Positions 41,943-50,634 of a DNA stretch of 64,000 bases are shown here, in pieces. Every line of letters begins with the position of its first letter. The first letter of the stretch is position 1. The stretch covers positions 1 to 64,000 of the forward strand of contig RKQB01000005.1 of assembly GCA_003797895.1 (NCBI GenBank), written 5' to 3'. This DNA comes from Cyclobacteriaceae bacterium YHN15. GTDB lineage: Bacteria; Bacteroidota; Bacteroidia; Cytophagales; Cyclobacteriaceae. The translations under genes and the position numbers were made by a program. Below the pieces are notes generated by a model. It ran no database searches. It had not been told where the DNA came from and saw only the letters and a list, made by a program, of their open reading frames with translations.

Positions 41943-42803
41943 TCAATAGCTTTTTGGGCCATCTGTTGGAATAACGATGATGAAATCGGCCGTGTTTTTT
42001 GACTTTTCCTCCAGGGTTTGCAGGTCTTCCTGTTCAACGGTATTGATGGTCATGATGCTGGTATCAGGATATTCTTTCCTGACGTACCAAACAATTCCTT
42101 CATAATTGTTGGAGTGATATGACCCGTTGATATGTAATACTGTGTTGCCTTTGAGGTGACCGAAGAGAGAATAGGCCATGGTTGCATCTTTTACAGCCTG
42201 GGCCTCCACCATCAAATCTACATTCATCCCCGAACCATGCATCATATCTTTCATGCCTACATATCCCGGCAGGGTTTTATCCACTTCTATAGGTAATGGA
42301 GGGAAGTATTTTTTGGCTTCCAGACTTAAGGTCTCTAATGCCGATAAACCTTCCTTACTGACCAAAGAAGCATATTTCCTGGGAATATTGGAAGCAAAAA
42401 AAGGAATACTGTTATCTTTTGCATAAACCATCAAGGGCTTGTAATCGGTCAAATAATTGTTCCAGAGTTTGGATTCTGCTTCAAAGGTTTTGTCTGTCAT
42501 TTTCCCGGCAAACCATTCCTCAATGTTCAGTTGATCATCTCTTTCAAAAAACTCCCCAGCCAAAATCACACTCTTTTTCTGAAGGTGTAAATCTTTTAAT
42601 AATCTTAACTGAAGCCAATGGGCAATACTGTTGTTGTGGAGTTCACCAAAAAAAATCAGCTCATGCTGCCCGGCAATTTGCGCCAAGGATTCAAAACTGA
42701 CCTCATTACCTTCCTTATTGAAAACTTTAAAAGCTTGGGTCTGAGAATGGGAATTGGAAAGAGAAAAGCTGAAAATAAGCGCAGCAAGAAAACATTTAAT
42801 CAT
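41943..42803 (-). CDS. ChaN-like (haem-binding uptake, Tiki superfamily) exported protein
   Basis: A 286-residue protein with a signal peptide (MIKCFLAALIFSFSLSNSHSQ). The core LIFFGELHNNSIAHWLQLRLLKDL and ILAGEFFERDDQ is the ChaN/Tiki-superfamily pattern with an N-terminal GE-H motif; later, KGNTVLHINGSYHSNNYEGIVWYV gives a second His cluster. Campylobacter ChaN binds haem dimers, and Tiki proteins are metalloproteases; activity here is open. The start overlaps the FolB stop by 8 bases, so translation is coupled to folB. Confidence 0.85.
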   Translation of the reverse strand: MIKCFLAALIFSFSLSNSHSQTQAFKVFNKEGNEVSFESLAQIAGQHELIFFGELHNNSIAHWLQLRLLKDLHLQKKSVILAGEFFERDDQLNIEEWFAGKMTDKTFEAESKLWNNYLTDYKPLMVYAKDNSIPFFASNIPRKYASLVSKEGLSALETLSLEAKKYFPPLPIEVDKTLPGYVGMKDMMHGSGMNVDLMVEAQAVKDATMAYSLFGHLKGNTVLHINGSYHSNNYEGIVWYVRKEYPDTSIMTINTVEQEDLQTLEEKSKNTADFIIVIPTDGPKSY

Positions 42804-43161
42804 AATCTTCCGGATAATTTACAGTAACTACAGAGTAGTTTACCACACCGCCTAGAGAGGGGTTATGTTTTTTAATGGTAATGCTCACTGTTTTTAAATA
42901 GGGGTAAGCGATCAATATATCTTTGATCATCAGGTGTGCCAAGTGTTCCAATAATTTGACGGGTTCCTGCATATGCGACTGGGCAATTTTATAAAGGCCA
43001 ACATAGTCCACTGTATGTTTAAGACTATCTTCCAACATGGCTTTTCTAAAATCCGCTTCAACATGAATATCCACCGTAAACCGATTGCCCAGCTTATTTT
43101 CTTCAGAAAACACACCATGATAAGCGTGAAACTCTATGCCTTCAAGTGAAACTTTTCCCAT
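42796..43161 (-). CDS. folB: Dihydroneopterin aldolase FolB
   Basis: A 121-residue enzyme with the FolB signature: GKVSLEGIEFHAYHGVFSEENKLGN (active-site Glu in the SEEN segment), TVDYVGLYKI, LLEHLAHLMIKDIL and the C-terminal VSITIKKHNPSLGGVVNYSVV with the catalytic lysine. It converts dihydroneopterin to 6-hydroxymethyl-dihydropterin in folate synthesis. Its start codon overlaps the DivIVA stop (TAATG) and its end overlaps the ChaN-like gene by 8 bases, so it is translationally coupled on both sides. Confidence 0.95.
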   Translation of the reverse strand: MGKVSLEGIEFHAYHGVFSEENKLGNRFTVDIHVEADFRKAMLEDSLKHTVDYVGLYKIAQSHMQEPVKLLEHLAHLMIKDILIAYPYLKTVSITIKKHNPSLGGVVNYSVVTVNYPEDYD

Positions 43162-44192
43162 TAGCCAATCTGATCAAAAAAAGATCCTTCCTTACTGGGT
43201 TTTTCAGATTTGATATCTGGATTCGATTCCATTGATTCAGGTTCTTTTACCTCAGCTTTGGCAATAGTTTCCTCGACTTTCGGTGGAGTTTTTTGATCTT
43301 GTATTTCTTTTCCATTGGTTTTGGCTTCTACATTATCAGCCGTGACTGGTTCAGGTTTGACCTCAATTGGTTCTTCTTTAGCCTCTACTGGCTCCGGTTT
43401 TATTTCTTCACTTTCAGTTTTCGCAGTCTGAGAATCTGCGATTGTTTCTTTTTGTTCTAATTTTTCCTCAACTTTTGTTGATGATATTTCTTGTTCTGCC
43501 GGAACCTCCTCAACTTTTGATGCAATCTGTTCAGGTTTTTCTGTTTTCTTGTTGCTATCTGAAGTTTTGTCTATTTCCTTTACTTCCCTTATTTCCGTAA
43601 CTTTTTCAAATACAAAACTTTTTCCTTTTCCAGTTTCTTCTACCGCATCTTTAAAGGATTGTATGCTGGCCAATTCTTCACCTTTGATCGCGGTAGAGAC
43701 ACTCTCTTCAATGTCTGATGAAATCTTTTTCAGGTTTTTAAGAACCAATTCTCTTTGAATCATCAATGATTCATATTCCTTTACCGCCACTTTGACTTTA
43801 TGCTGCAACTCATCGAGAATACTTTTTGCACTTGCTTCTGCGGTTTCTTTTAAATTGTCAGATTGGGCCTTGGCGGCCCTCACCATTTCATCGGAATTTT
43901 TGTGGGCGTCTTTTAAAATTTCCTCCGCCGTCCTATTGGCTTCCTCTATAATGGACGCACCTGTGTCTTCGGCTGTTTTTAAAGTCCTGAATAAGGATTC
44001 TTCTACATCTTTTAGTTTTTTGGCCTCTTTTTCACTGAGGTCCAGTTTCTTTTCCAAATCAGTTTTTTCCTGAAGGATTTTCCCCCATTCCTCTGCCAAT
44101 TTTTTCAGGAAGGCATCTACTTCATCTTTATCGTAACCTCTAAAGTTTTTTTCAAAAGACTTTTCTCTTAGTTGTTCTGCTGTGATGTTCAT
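43161..44192 (-). CDS. DivIVA-domain coiled-coil protein with acidic tail
   Basis: Residues 1-60 carry the DivIVA signature: MNITAEQLREKSFEKNFRGYDKDEVDAFLKKLAEEW. A long coiled coil follows to about residue 165, then an acidic low-complexity tail rich in Glu, Lys, Pro and Val (KPEPVEAKEEPIEVKPEPVTA). The end FFDQIG is conserved-looking. DivIVA proteins mark poles or septa by curvature sensing. The tail looks like a linker or partner-binding region. It is the second gene of the operon: 6 bases after the WD40 gene, with a TAATG overlap to folB. The role in Bacteroidota is not well defined. Confidence 0.9.
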   Translation of the reverse strand: MNITAEQLREKSFEKNFRGYDKDEVDAFLKKLAEEWGKILQEKTDLEKKLDLSEKEAKKLKDVEESLFRTLKTAEDTGASIIEEANRTAEEILKDAHKNSDEMVRAAKAQSDNLKETAEASAKSILDELQHKVKVAVKEYESLMIQRELVLKNLKKISSDIEESVSTAIKGEELASIQSFKDAVEETGKGKSFVFEKVTEIREVKEIDKTSDSNKKTEKPEQIASKVEEVPAEQEISSTKVEEKLEQKETIADSQTAKTESEEIKPEPVEAKEEPIEVKPEPVTADNVEAKTNGKEIQDQKTPPKVEETIAKAEVKEPESMESNPDIKSEKPSKEGSFFDQIG

Positions 44193-44198
44193 GGTCTA

Positions 44199-45116
44199 TT
44201 ATATTTCAACATGCCAAATTGATACATTTCTATCATCGCTTACCGAAATGATTTGCTGGTTATAACTGCTCCAAAGTACTTTGTTAATGGATGTGGCATG
44301 ACCCGCATGTCTTGCTTTATCAATTACTTTAAGAAGCTTAAAATTATTACTGTCCCAAACTTTGAGGGATTTATCCATACTGCAAGTAACAAAATAATTT
44401 CCATCTTCCCTGAATGAAAGGTAGTTGATCGCAAACATATGGGCTACGATGGATTCCTGTAATGAATAATTTTTTGTTTCCCATATATTTAAATGGGCGT
44501 CTCTGCCACCACTGATCAATATGGCTTTTGAAGGAGAATAACCTAAGGCAAAGACAGAATTGTTGTGGGCCTCTAAATTGTGGATCGGTGTATGATCTGC
44601 AAGATTAAAAATTTTGATAGAATGATCACTGAGCCCGGCAGCTAACTGTCTCTTTGTTGGATCAACAGCAAAAACCCTGACACTCTTTTTTCCTATTTTG
44701 ATATGTTTTTTTATGGCTTTCTGTTCAATGTCAATAATGGAAATAATACCGTCACCGGTTCCCACATAAAGCTCATTTCCAACAACTTTAATATCAAAAA
44801 TTGACTGATCTGTCATTTTGAGTGACCAAATTTCTTCAGATTTTTCAAGATCAATCACATGGATTCCTTCGAAATTATGACCGATGAAGAGTAAATTTCT
44901 TTCTTTATCCACTTCCAATGCATAAACGGAGTGGGATACTTTAGCAATTAATTTACCGTCTTTGGGTTTGTCAAGATCCCATTCTATGACCATTCCATCG
45001 CCGGATGCTGTATAAAAAAATCTTGGATCCGGGCCTTCCACAATACCGTAGATACAATCATTATGGCCTGTCAGTGTATGTAATTTATTAACTTGGATTT
45101 TTAACATAAATTGCAT
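44199..45116 (-). CDS. WD40-repeat beta-propeller protein
   Basis: A 305-residue protein made of about seven WD40 blades (NKLHTLTGHNDCIYGIVEG, VSHSVYALEVD, ALGYSPSKAILISGGRDAHLNIWETKNY, YLSFREDGNYFVTCSMDKSLKVWDSNN, SSYNQQIISVSDDRNVSIWHVE). There is no signal peptide, so it is a cytosolic scaffold. It is the first gene of a minus-strand run with divIVA 6 bases downstream, and is divergent from the phosphopantetheinyl transferase gene across 27 bases. A scaffold beside a polar-marker protein is suggestive, but the partner is unknown. Confidence 0.92.
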   Translation of the reverse strand: MQFMLKIQVNKLHTLTGHNDCIYGIVEGPDPRFFYTASGDGMVIEWDLDKPKDGKLIAKVSHSVYALEVDKERNLLFIGHNFEGIHVIDLEKSEEIWSLKMTDQSIFDIKVVGNELYVGTGDGIISIIDIEQKAIKKHIKIGKKSVRVFAVDPTKRQLAAGLSDHSIKIFNLADHTPIHNLEAHNNSVFALGYSPSKAILISGGRDAHLNIWETKNYSLQESIVAHMFAINYLSFREDGNYFVTCSMDKSLKVWDSNNFKLLKVIDKARHAGHATSINKVLWSSYNQQIISVSDDRNVSIWHVEI

Positions 45117-45143
45117 TGATTAGCAAACTATCCCAACCGGGCT

Positions 45144-45773
45144 ATGCAAACAAAAATAGAAAAAATTAGTACTTTATCTGCTTTGGCAGTAAATAATATT
45201 GAAGAAGTTTCACAAAATGGTATTGAATTTTTAAGTTTCAGGGAAAAATTAGCCTTTGCCAACATTTCCAAAACCGACAAGAAGAGGGAGTGGAAAGGCG
45301 CCAGGGTTGCCATTAAGTCTGCTTTGGATTGTATTTCCTTGCCTTATCCAGGTTTTTTTAAGGATGAACACGGGAAATCCCACCCTATGGATGGGTACGG
45401 ATTTGTCTCTCTGACCCATACTAAAGGTATTGCCGCTGCGATATTCCATAAGGATATGCCTGTAGGAATTGACCTTGATTTTGTTCGGGAAAAAGTGGTT
45501 CGTTTGGGGCCGAAATTCCTGAATGAAAGTGAAATTGAGTTTTTGGATAATGATCCTGCATTATATACTATCGCCTGGTCGGCAAAGGAGTCCATTTTTA
45601 AATGTCAGGGAAAAAGGGGGATCAGTCTGAAGAGAAATATTCTACTTGAACCATTCAATATTCAAGATAAGGTAATAGTTGGGAAGGTTCATCAATCGGA
45701 GTTTTCAGATCATTTTTATAATGTTAAGGTGGAAATGGAAGGAGATATAGTGCTGACTTACACTGTTTGGTAA
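45144..45773 (+). CDS. 4'-phosphopantetheinyl transferase-superfamily protein
   Basis: A 209-residue protein with the Sfp/AcpS-type motifs: VGIDLDFVREKV (Mg-binding Asp), FLNESEIEFL and WSAKESIFKCQGKRGIS, where the W-x-x-KE-x-x-xK pattern binds coenzyme A phosphate. It would transfer phosphopantetheine to a carrier protein; the carrier is not in the window. The start is 28 bases from the divergent WD40 gene, so both share a short promoter region. Confidence 0.92.
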   Translation: MQTKIEKISTLSALAVNNIEEVSQNGIEFLSFREKLAFANISKTDKKREWKGARVAIKSALDCISLPYPGFFKDEHGKSHPMDGYGFVSLTHTKGIAAAIFHKDMPVGIDLDFVREKVVRLGPKFLNESEIEFLDNDPALYTIAWSAKESIFKCQGKRGISLKRNILLEPFNIQDKVIVGKVHQSEFSDHFYNVKVEMEGDIVLTYTVW

Positions 45774-45793
45774 AATCTTTGTGGTTATATTTG
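45766..45793 (+). promoter_or_regulatory. Putative Bacteroidota promoter (TTTG ... TATATTTG)
   Basis: TATATTTG at 45786-45793 matches the TAnnTTTG -7 consensus, and TTTG at 45766-45769 stands 16 bases upstream, slightly closer than the usual 17-23. The next gene starts at 45819, 25 bases downstream. The -33 element lies inside the 3' end of the previous gene. Confidence 0.45.
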
Positions 45794-45818
45794 ATAAATA
45801 CTTTAAATAAGCTGAATT

Positions 45819-46406
45819 ATGAATAAATTAATTGCAGTTTTGATTTTATTTAACCTATTCATTTCTGCTTCTTTTGGACAAAGGGTTGAGGATTTTAAGC
45901 TGATTGATGCATTGTCAGGAAAGGAATTTTCTCTCAATGACCACAATCAATCCAAAGGAGTGGTACTCATTTTTACCAGTTTGAATTGTCCATTTTCCAA
46001 ATTATATGAGGAAAGAATTGTTCAATTGCATGAAAGTTTTTCAGGCCAGGGTTTTGTGTTTGCTTTGATCAATCCACATGTGGCTGTAGAAGAAGATGAA
46101 CAGGCATCAAATATGAAAGAAAGGGCAGCAGAAAGAAAAATAACTTTTCCTTTTTTAATGGATGATAAGCAGGTGGTTTCCAAGCAACTTGGAATCACTA
46201 AACTTCCAGAAGTCGTGTTGATAACGCCAAGTCCAACAGGTCACTCCATAGCTTACAGGGGGGCAATTGATAACAATCCACAGTTAGCAGACAATGCAAA
46301 TATCAAATATCTGGAAAATGCGCTTAATGCGATTCAAAATAGGAGAAATCCAAGTCCCGCCTCGAGCAGGCCAGTTGGATGCAATTTACGATCCCTCAAT
46401 TTCTGA
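45819..46406 (+). CDS. Exported redoxin with a CxxS site
   Basis: A 195-residue protein with a signal peptide (MNKLIAVLILFNLFISASFG) and a thioredoxin-fold redoxin domain: VVLIFTSLNCPFSKLYEERI, VFALINPHVAVEEDEQASNM, KQLGITKLPEVVLITP. The active site reads Cys57-Pro-Phe-Ser60, so the resolving cysteine of a CxxC thioredoxin is absent. A one-cysteine site fits a peroxiredoxin-like or binding role better than a disulfide reductase. A candidate promoter lies 25 bases upstream. Convergent with the SirB1-like gene (2-base gap). Confidence 0.88.
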   Translation: MNKLIAVLILFNLFISASFGQRVEDFKLIDALSGKEFSLNDHNQSKGVVLIFTSLNCPFSKLYEERIVQLHESFSGQGFVFALINPHVAVEEDEQASNMKERAAERKITFPFLMDDKQVVSKQLGITKLPEVVLITPSPTGHSIAYRGAIDNNPQLADNANIKYLENALNAIQNRRNPSPASSRPVGCNLRSLNF

Positions 46407-46408
46407 TT

Positions 46409-47254
46409 TTATTCCTGAGCGATAGCAAGAAGTTCTTTTACTTCTTCCACCTTCTCCACTTCACCTAATTTTTCGAAGGCCACAATCAGGTTTCTCAAGG
46501 AACGTATTATGATATCCTTATTGGAGCAGGGTTCAAAAAACTCTTCCCTGGGTTCAATTTTTAAATGTCCCAAATAATTGATGACATCCTGTTTGCTAAA
46601 AACCAATCCCTTATTGAAAGCATTGATGTAGAAGGTTATATCTTTGGTTTTATAGATCAGGACAAATAAGTTTGGTAGGTTTACCCCATAAATAGGTAAA
46701 CCCAATTTTTTGGCAACTAGAAGATAAATGGCACAAAGACTGATCGGATTTCCCTTTTTTGTTTCCAGAACATTACTCAACATACTGTTGCCCGGAGAAT
46801 GGAAATTTTTGGTATTGGAAGAAAACCGTAGGGTATTGAACAATACCCCATTGATTATTTTGATCTGTTCGTAGGGGAGTAAGTCATTTTTGAAAGCAGT
46901 CCAGACATCAAAATAAATCTGGTGCATATCTGCATTCAATTTGTCAAATTCAAGATCGGGGTATTGATAGGTATTGATAATCCATAATCCGGTCAATAAA
47001 TCCTGGTCCGGTGACTTTTTCCACGACATCAACCTTTCCTTCAATTGGCTGAACTGAAGCCCATGAACCAGTTCTTCAATTTCTTTTTGAATTTCCGGAT
47101 TGAAACTATTTTCCCATTTTTTTTCCAAAAATGGTATGACATCACTTCCCAAAGAAAAAATTTTGTCACGCACATGGTTCTTTACTTCCAAATCGGTATC
47201 ATCCAATAAAGAAATAAGCGCGTGTAATTCCTTTTCTGTCAGTTTTTCCATCAT
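46409..47254 (-). CDS. SirB1-family transglutaminase-like protein
   Basis: A 281-residue protein whose middle carries the SirB1-type transglutaminase-like pattern: SSNTKNFHSPGNSMLSNVLETKKGNPISLCAIYLLVAKKLGLPIYGVNLP. The GNPISLCAIYL...GLPIYGVNLPNLFVL core is the family mark with Cys as the likely nucleophile position. The N-terminus is a short helical repeat-like region (LDDTDLEVKNHVRDKIFSLG). In other bacteria the gene sits near prmC or kdsA; here it is alone. Catalysis is not established. Confidence 0.85.
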   Translation of the reverse strand: MMEKLTEKELHALISLLDDTDLEVKNHVRDKIFSLGSDVIPFLEKKWENSFNPEIQKEIEELVHGLQFSQLKERLMSWKKSPDQDLLTGLWIINTYQYPDLEFDKLNADMHQIYFDVWTAFKNDLLPYEQIKIINGVLFNTLRFSSNTKNFHSPGNSMLSNVLETKKGNPISLCAIYLLVAKKLGLPIYGVNLPNLFVLIYKTKDITFYINAFNKGLVFSKQDVINYLGHLKIEPREEFFEPCSNKDIIIRSLRNLIVAFEKLGEVEKVEEVKELLAIAQE

Positions 47255-47593
47255 TGTTACAGAAACTTTAATTTACTCAAAAAAGGTTTCATTTGGAATG
47301 AAGGTTTGAGGTTTTTCCTCAAATGCCCAAACTCCAAAACAGGTGTCCAAATTCCAAATCTTAATCTCAAAAATCCAAAACCCGATTTATGAAACCAGCT
47401 TTCTGAAATGCGAAATATACGGTCATCCAACATCCGAAATCCCAGATCCTGAATTCATGAATTCAACTCCTTCAGAGTTGTGTAATTTTTTAATCCGCCC
47501 ATTTTCCATGGGTTTCACCTATGGCTAATCAGATTAGCCCCCTTTAGGGGCAATCTTCTTCATCTGGTATTCCACATCTGATACTTCCCACAT
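47255..47593. other. Gene-free spacer with a palindrome
   Basis: No credible gene. It contains a perfect inverted repeat GGCTAATC-A-GATTAGCC (47523-47539), followed at once by GCCCCCTTTAGGGGC (47537-47551), both upstream of the carboxylase stop on the minus strand and usable as its terminator region. The earlier part has short CCAAA-rich filler repeats. Confidence 0.5.
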
Positions 47594-49222
47594 CTACGTT
47601 TGAATTACCCCGACATTAAACCTCTCGGTAATAGGGGAATGATTGGCTGCTTCAATGCCCATACTGATAACTTTCCTGGTTTCCAATGGATCTATTACCC
47701 CATCCACCCAAAGTCTGGCTGCAGCATAGTATGGACTCAGTTCCTCATTGTATTTGTCTGTGATTTCCTGTAGCAATCGGCTTTCTTCCTCTGGTGTGAT
47801 TTCCTTTCCGGATTTTTTGAGGGATGCAACTTTTATCTGAAGCAAGGTTTTGGCAGCCGAAGCACCGCTCATCACCGCCATTTGGGCAGTTGGCCAACTG
47901 AATATTAGCCTGGGGTCATAGGCTTTACCGCACATGGCATAATTTCCCGCACCATAGGAGTTTCCTAAAATTATGGTGAATTTGGGTACTACCGAATTGG
48001 CCATGGCATTGACCATTTTGGCACCATCCTTTATAATTCCACCGTGCTCGGCTTTGCTCCCCACCATAAATCCGGAAACATCCTGCAAAAAAACCAAAGG
48101 GATTTTTCTTTGGTTGCAGTTCATGATAAATCGAGCGGCCTTATCGGCTGAATCAGAATAGATCACGCCACCCATCTGCATTTCACCCTTTTTCGTTTTT
48201 ACAATTTTCCTTTGATTGGCAATGATCCCTACTGCCCATCCATCAATCCGGGCCGTTGCGCAGATTAGGGTTTTACCATAGTCCTTTTTATATTCATCTA
48301 CGGCAGAGTCATCCACCAATCGGGAGATAACCTCATGCATGTCATAGGGTTTTACCCTGTCCACCGGGAAGGTTCCATAAAGCTCTTCTTCTATTTTCAA
48401 AGGTTTTTTGGGTTCAGCCCTGTCAAACCCAGCTTGGTCCGGTGCTCCGATTTTGTCAAATATGTTTCGAATAGCATCCAGACATTCTTTATCATTGGAA
48501 TATTTGTTGTCTGTTACCCCTGAAATTTCACAATGCGTACTCGCTCCTCCCAGAGTTTCATTATCGACAGATTCCCCTATTGCGGCCTTGACCAGGTAGG
48601 ACCCTGCCAAAAAAATCGAACCTGTTTTGTCTACAATCATGGCTTCGTCAGACATGATGGGCAAGTAAGCTCCGCCTGCCACACAGCTCCCCATGATGGC
48701 GGCAACTTGAACTATACCCATAGAGGACATCTTGGCATTGTTCCTGAATTGTCGTCCAAAATGTTCTTTGTCGGGGAAAATCTTATTTTGCATTGGAAGA
48801 AAAACACCTGCACTGTCCACTAAATAAATGATGGGCAGACGGTTTTCCATGGCCACCTCTTGGGCCCTCAGGTTTTTTTTGGCTGTCATAGGAAACCAAG
48901 CTCCGGCTTTTACTGTGGCATCATTGGCAACAATGACACACATCTTGCCCGAAACGTAGCCAATACCTGTAATCACACCTGCCGAGGGACAGCCACCTTC
49001 TTCCAAATACATGTCATCCGCAGCAAAAGCTCCAATCTCCAGGAATTCTGAATTCTCATCTGTAAGATAGGCGATCCTTTCCCTGGCAGTTAGCTTTCCT
49101 TTTTCATGTTCCTTGGCTATTCGGGATTTGCCCCCTCCAAGCTTGACCGTCTCCAGTTTTTTGCGAAGGTGAAAAAGCAGTTGTTTGTTTTGATCTTCGT
49201 TTCTGTTGAACTCTACATCCAT
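47594..49222 (-). CDS. Acyl-CoA carboxylase beta (carboxyltransferase) subunit, MCC-like
   Basis: A 542-residue biotin-dependent carboxyltransferase: GKLTARERIAYLTDENSEFLEIG at the N-terminus, IYLVDSAGVFLPMQNKIFPDKEHFGRQFRNNAKMSSMGI, the oxyanion loops AGGAYLPIMSDEAMIV and GAGNYAMCGKAYDPRLIFSWPTAQMAVMSG. The FPDKEHFGR motif is typical of methylcrotonyl-CoA or geranyl-CoA carboxylase beta subunits rather than propionyl-CoA carboxylase. No alpha (biotin carboxylase/BCCP) gene is in the window, so the partner lies elsewhere. Single gene. Confidence 0.92.
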   Translation of the reverse strand: MDVEFNRNEDQNKQLLFHLRKKLETVKLGGGKSRIAKEHEKGKLTARERIAYLTDENSEFLEIGAFAADDMYLEEGGCPSAGVITGIGYVSGKMCVIVANDATVKAGAWFPMTAKKNLRAQEVAMENRLPIIYLVDSAGVFLPMQNKIFPDKEHFGRQFRNNAKMSSMGIVQVAAIMGSCVAGGAYLPIMSDEAMIVDKTGSIFLAGSYLVKAAIGESVDNETLGGASTHCEISGVTDNKYSNDKECLDAIRNIFDKIGAPDQAGFDRAEPKKPLKIEEELYGTFPVDRVKPYDMHEVISRLVDDSAVDEYKKDYGKTLICATARIDGWAVGIIANQRKIVKTKKGEMQMGGVIYSDSADKAARFIMNCNQRKIPLVFLQDVSGFMVGSKAEHGGIIKDGAKMVNAMANSVVPKFTIILGNSYGAGNYAMCGKAYDPRLIFSWPTAQMAVMSGASAAKTLLQIKVASLKKSGKEITPEEESRLLQEITDKYNEELSPYYAAARLWVDGVIDPLETRKVISMGIEAANHSPITERFNVGVIQT

Positions 49223-49766
49223 AAAGTTATTTGGGTTTAGTTTTCGCTCCTGCTAAAATAAGGTATTCTCGCATACGTAAAAAATATATTGACTCCTTCA
49301 AGGAGTATTAGGATTGATATTTTCTGGTCAGTTTGAAAGAAAAAAGGGGTCCAAATGAAAACCTGATAAATAAGGAATGAGATAAATAAACATTTCTAAT
49401 TTACCACGGATTGCTGTATGCACAAATGTTAGGATTTTCGAATTGGAAAATCGCATTACATTGTAAAATGCAGACCTTGGATTTTAAAATTTAGGGCCTG
49501 TGACCTTGGATTTTTGTAATTTGTAATTTGTGATTCTGAGTATCCTCAATTCTACACGTAGGAGAATTAAATTTGGTTTAAGCCCCCTCGGCACGCTCGG
49601 GGAACGGAATTTAGGTTTGGAAAATTAGGGGGAGGGGAGAAAAGCGGCAAAGCCGCTTTTCTCCCCTCCCCCTAAAATACAGCCAAAACCCGGTGGCCGA
49701 GCGTGCCGAGGCCAAATAATTGATACGTGTAACATTCCGAATAGTCAGATTTGTAATTTGTAATTT
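49223..49766. other. Gene-free spacer with hairpin element copy 2
   Basis: This 544-base stretch carries no credible gene. It contains TTTGTAATTTGTAATTT-type short repeats (about 49513-49530 and 49750-49766) and the second composite hairpin element at 49582-49716. The rest shows no further structure. Confidence 0.6.
49582..49716. repeat. Composite hairpin repeat element, copy 2
   Basis: Outer arms CCTCGGCACGCTCGG (49586-49600) and its exact complement (49697-49711) enclose a perfect 24-bp stem (49625-49648 and 49652-49675) with an AAA loop, then AACCCGGTGGCCGA and GAGGCCAAA. It matches copy 1 at 27212-27354 in its ends and in the loop-proximal GAAAAGCGGC/GCCGCTTTTC, but the outer stem differs in sequence while remaining fully paired. 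Confidence 0.75.
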
Positions 49767-50567
49767 TTAAATCTCCTCAATCTCCTCTTTGTAGGCTTTA
49801 ATGGAACGGTAGATGGCCGATGCCAAATAAGCCTGTCCGTCTTTGCTGTTCAAAAACTTTTCTTCGTTGACGTTGGAAATAAATCCAAGCTCAACAAGAA
49901 CTGAAGGCATACTGGTGGTCCACAAAACATAGAAGGGTGCCTGCTTCACACCTCTGCTCGAACGGTTGACCCTTGTATTAAAATCCGTTTCAATTTTGGA
50001 TGCCAGGGAAATGCTGTTGGATAGAAAAGCTTTTTGCATCAGGTTGAACATCATGTAAGATTCAGGTGAAGATGGGTCAAAGCCTTCATAGTTTTCTTCA
50101 TAATTATCCTCCAGAAGAATTACGGCATTTTCTCTCTTAACAATATCAAAGTTGGCCTCAAAGTTTTTGGTACCCATAACAAATGTTTCTGTTCCATATA
50201 TTCCTCTGTTACCTGCTGCATTGCAATGGATGGAAATAAACAGATCAGCCCTGTTTCTATTGGCGATATTGGATCTTTCTTTTAATTCCAGAAAAACATC
50301 GGTTTTTCTGGTATAGATTATTTCAACACCTGGAAGATTTTGTTCCACATATTTCCCCACCTGAAGCGCAACTGAGAGAGCTATATCTTTTTCTTTGGAA
50401 TAGGAGCCCAAAGCACCTGGATCTTTTCCTCCATGACCGGCATCTATGACAACACGTTTCAGTCTGAATTCCGGTGCTTTAGGTGCGTTTGCTGAAAAAC
50501 CAGTGAAAAGGAAAAATGATGTCAGCAGTGAAATTACAAGAATATTTTTAACTTTAAATCGTTTCAT
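49767..50567 (-). CDS. N-acetylmuramoyl-L-alanine amidase (AmiC/Amidase_3 type)
   Basis: A 266-residue exported amidase with a signal peptide (MKRFKVKNILVISLLTSFFLF). Zinc ligands follow the Amidase_3 pattern: His45 in VVIDAGHGGKDPGALG, Glu59 in SKEKDIAL and His114 in LFISIHCNAAGN; the catalytic Glu is in MPSVLVELGFISN. It hydrolyses the amide between muramic acid and the stem peptide during wall remodelling or division. The gene is divergent from the LptD-like gene with 67 bases between starts, so their promoters are shared. Confidence 0.93.
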   Translation of the reverse strand: MKRFKVKNILVISLLTSFFLFTGFSANAPKAPEFRLKRVVIDAGHGGKDPGALGSYSKEKDIALSVALQVGKYVEQNLPGVEIIYTRKTDVFLELKERSNIANRNRADLFISIHCNAAGNRGIYGTETFVMGTKNFEANFDIVKRENAVILLEDNYEENYEGFDPSSPESYMMFNLMQKAFLSNSISLASKIETDFNTRVNRSSRGVKQAPFYVLWTTSMPSVLVELGFISNVNEEKFLNSKDGQAYLASAIYRSIKAYKEEIEEI

Positions 50568-50634
50568 GCGTGTGAATACTATTAACTTTGCCCGTGTAAA
50601 TTTTATAAATTTTTAAACAAATAGAAATTATTAA

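Noticed and set aside
42930..43118. 62-codon frame overlapping folB
   Set aside because: It is a shifted frame inside folB, which has complete family motifs.
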